Shown piece by piece: positions 44,901-48,007 of a DNA stretch of 48,007 bases (position 1 is its first letter; every line of letters starts with the position of its first letter). The position numbers and the translations under genes are program-made. The DNA is from Burkholderiales bacterium (lineage in GTDB: Bacteria; Pseudomonadota; Gammaproteobacteria; Burkholderiales; Casimicrobiaceae): NCBI GenBank assembly GCA_017880805.1, contig JADGRP010000278.1, positions 1 to 48,007 on the forward strand. Direction: 5' to 3'. Below the pieces are notes generated by a model that saw nothing but the letters and a program-made list of their open reading frames with translations, was not told where the DNA came from and searched no databases.

Positions 44901-44945
44901 GCTCAGTGCGAGCCCGCTTAGTGCAAGCCCGCTCAGTGCAAGCCC
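44901..44945. repeat. 3 x 15-bp tandem repeat anchored on the cytochrome c stop
   Basis: Plus strand GCTCAGTGCGAGCCC / GCTTAGTGCAAGCCC / GCTCAGTGCAAGCCC. Minus-strand stops TGA (44935-44933, the gene stop), TAA (44920-44918), TGA (44905-44903). Confidence 0.95.
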
Positions 44946-45604
44946 GATGTGAATTCCGCCACCGCCTGCATTTCGCGCTCGCTCATTCTGGATGCGACCT
45001 GAGCCATGACCCTGCCGTTGACGTCCTTGCCGTCCTTGTCCGCGCCACGCTCGCCCGCCTTGAACGCCTTCAGTTGTGACAAGGTGTAGTCGGCATATTG
45101 GCCGGCCACGCGCGGATATCGCGCCGGGATGCCTGCTCCATCGGGGGAATGACACGCGGCGCAGGCAGGCACGCCGCTGCCTGAATTCCCACCGCGGAAA
45201 ATCTTTTGTCCGGCGGCGACCAGCGCGCGATCTTTCGCTGCCGAAGGCTTTGCTTTTTGCTGCGCGAAAAAGACTCCGAGCGCCTGCATGTCTTCCGGCG
45301 CCAGCTTTGCCACCATCGCCTGCATGACGGCGTTGGCGCGAATTCCACTCTGGAAATGCAGCAATTGCAGAGTAAGATACTCGGCGTGCTGCCCCGCAAT
45401 GCTTGGATTCGCCGGGCTGGCACTGTTGCCGTCGGCGCCGTGGCACGCGGCGCATAGTTGGTCAACGATCTGTTTCGCTTTCGCGAGATCGAGCTTGGGA
45501 GCCGGAGTTTGGACCATCCCCTCGGCGCGTGCCGGCATTGAGGCAAATGAGGAAAACAAGCCCAACGCGGCCCACGCGGCCGCGAGCAGCAACCGGTATT
45601 TCAT
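44933..45604 (-). CDS. diheme cytochrome c (c4-type)
   Basis: MKYRLLLAAAWAALGLFSSFASMPARA signal; two CXXCH motifs (CAACHGADGNSAS, CAACHSPDGAGIP). Confidence 0.92.
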   Translation of the reverse strand: MKYRLLLAAAWAALGLFSSFASMPARAEGMVQTPAPKLDLAKAKQIVDQLCAACHGADGNSASPANPSIAGQHAEYLTLQLLHFQSGIRANAVMQAMVAKLAPEDMQALGVFFAQQKAKPSAAKDRALVAAGQKIFRGGNSGSGVPACAACHSPDGAGIPARYPRVAGQYADYTLSQLKAFKAGERGADKDGKDVNGRVMAQVASRMSEREMQAVAEFTSGLH

Positions 45605-45676
45605 TTTTTCGAACTCCCTGTCACCGTGATCCCGCACCCTGCTGCCCCGCGACCAACATCGGCGCATCCTGAGTCT

Positions 45677-48007
<2,331 letters not shown>

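Overview
High-GC bacterial chromosomal window with betaproteobacterial character (aceE-aceF-lpdA with a lipoyl-fused E3, dusB-fis-purH-purD, a cytochrome c4-type gene next to engB-hemB). Exact lineage was not determined. It is almost entirely core or housekeeping genes: a CPA1-type antiporter (truncated), DUF924, MFS, acyl-CoA dehydrogenase, CDF, proA, rpiA, the pyruvate dehydrogenase operon, a 5-FCL family gene, pepP, ubiH-like, dusB-fis, purH, purD, hemF, NUDIX, acyP, a branched-chain amino acid ABC operon, an RND adaptor/pump plus pcm-like and tolC-like genes, waaA, waaC, a glycosyltransferase, a sugar epimerase, rfbBACD, a MOSC protein, cytochrome c, engB and hemB. I saw no tRNA, rRNA, CRISPR array, transposon or prophage. 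Two signals stand out. (1) At least five genes (proA, ubiH-like, livF, RND adaptor, cytochrome c) end in short tandem repeats of 10-15 bp built on their stop codon. The unit sequence differs at each gene. In four of them every unit carries another stop triplet, and in three of those the unit length puts stops in all three frames. (2) The engB-hemB gap holds a chain of four hairpins ending, on the minus strand, in a terminator-like stem plus T-rich tract. It sits where the hemB/anti-hemB RNA motif of betaproteobacteria is expected.
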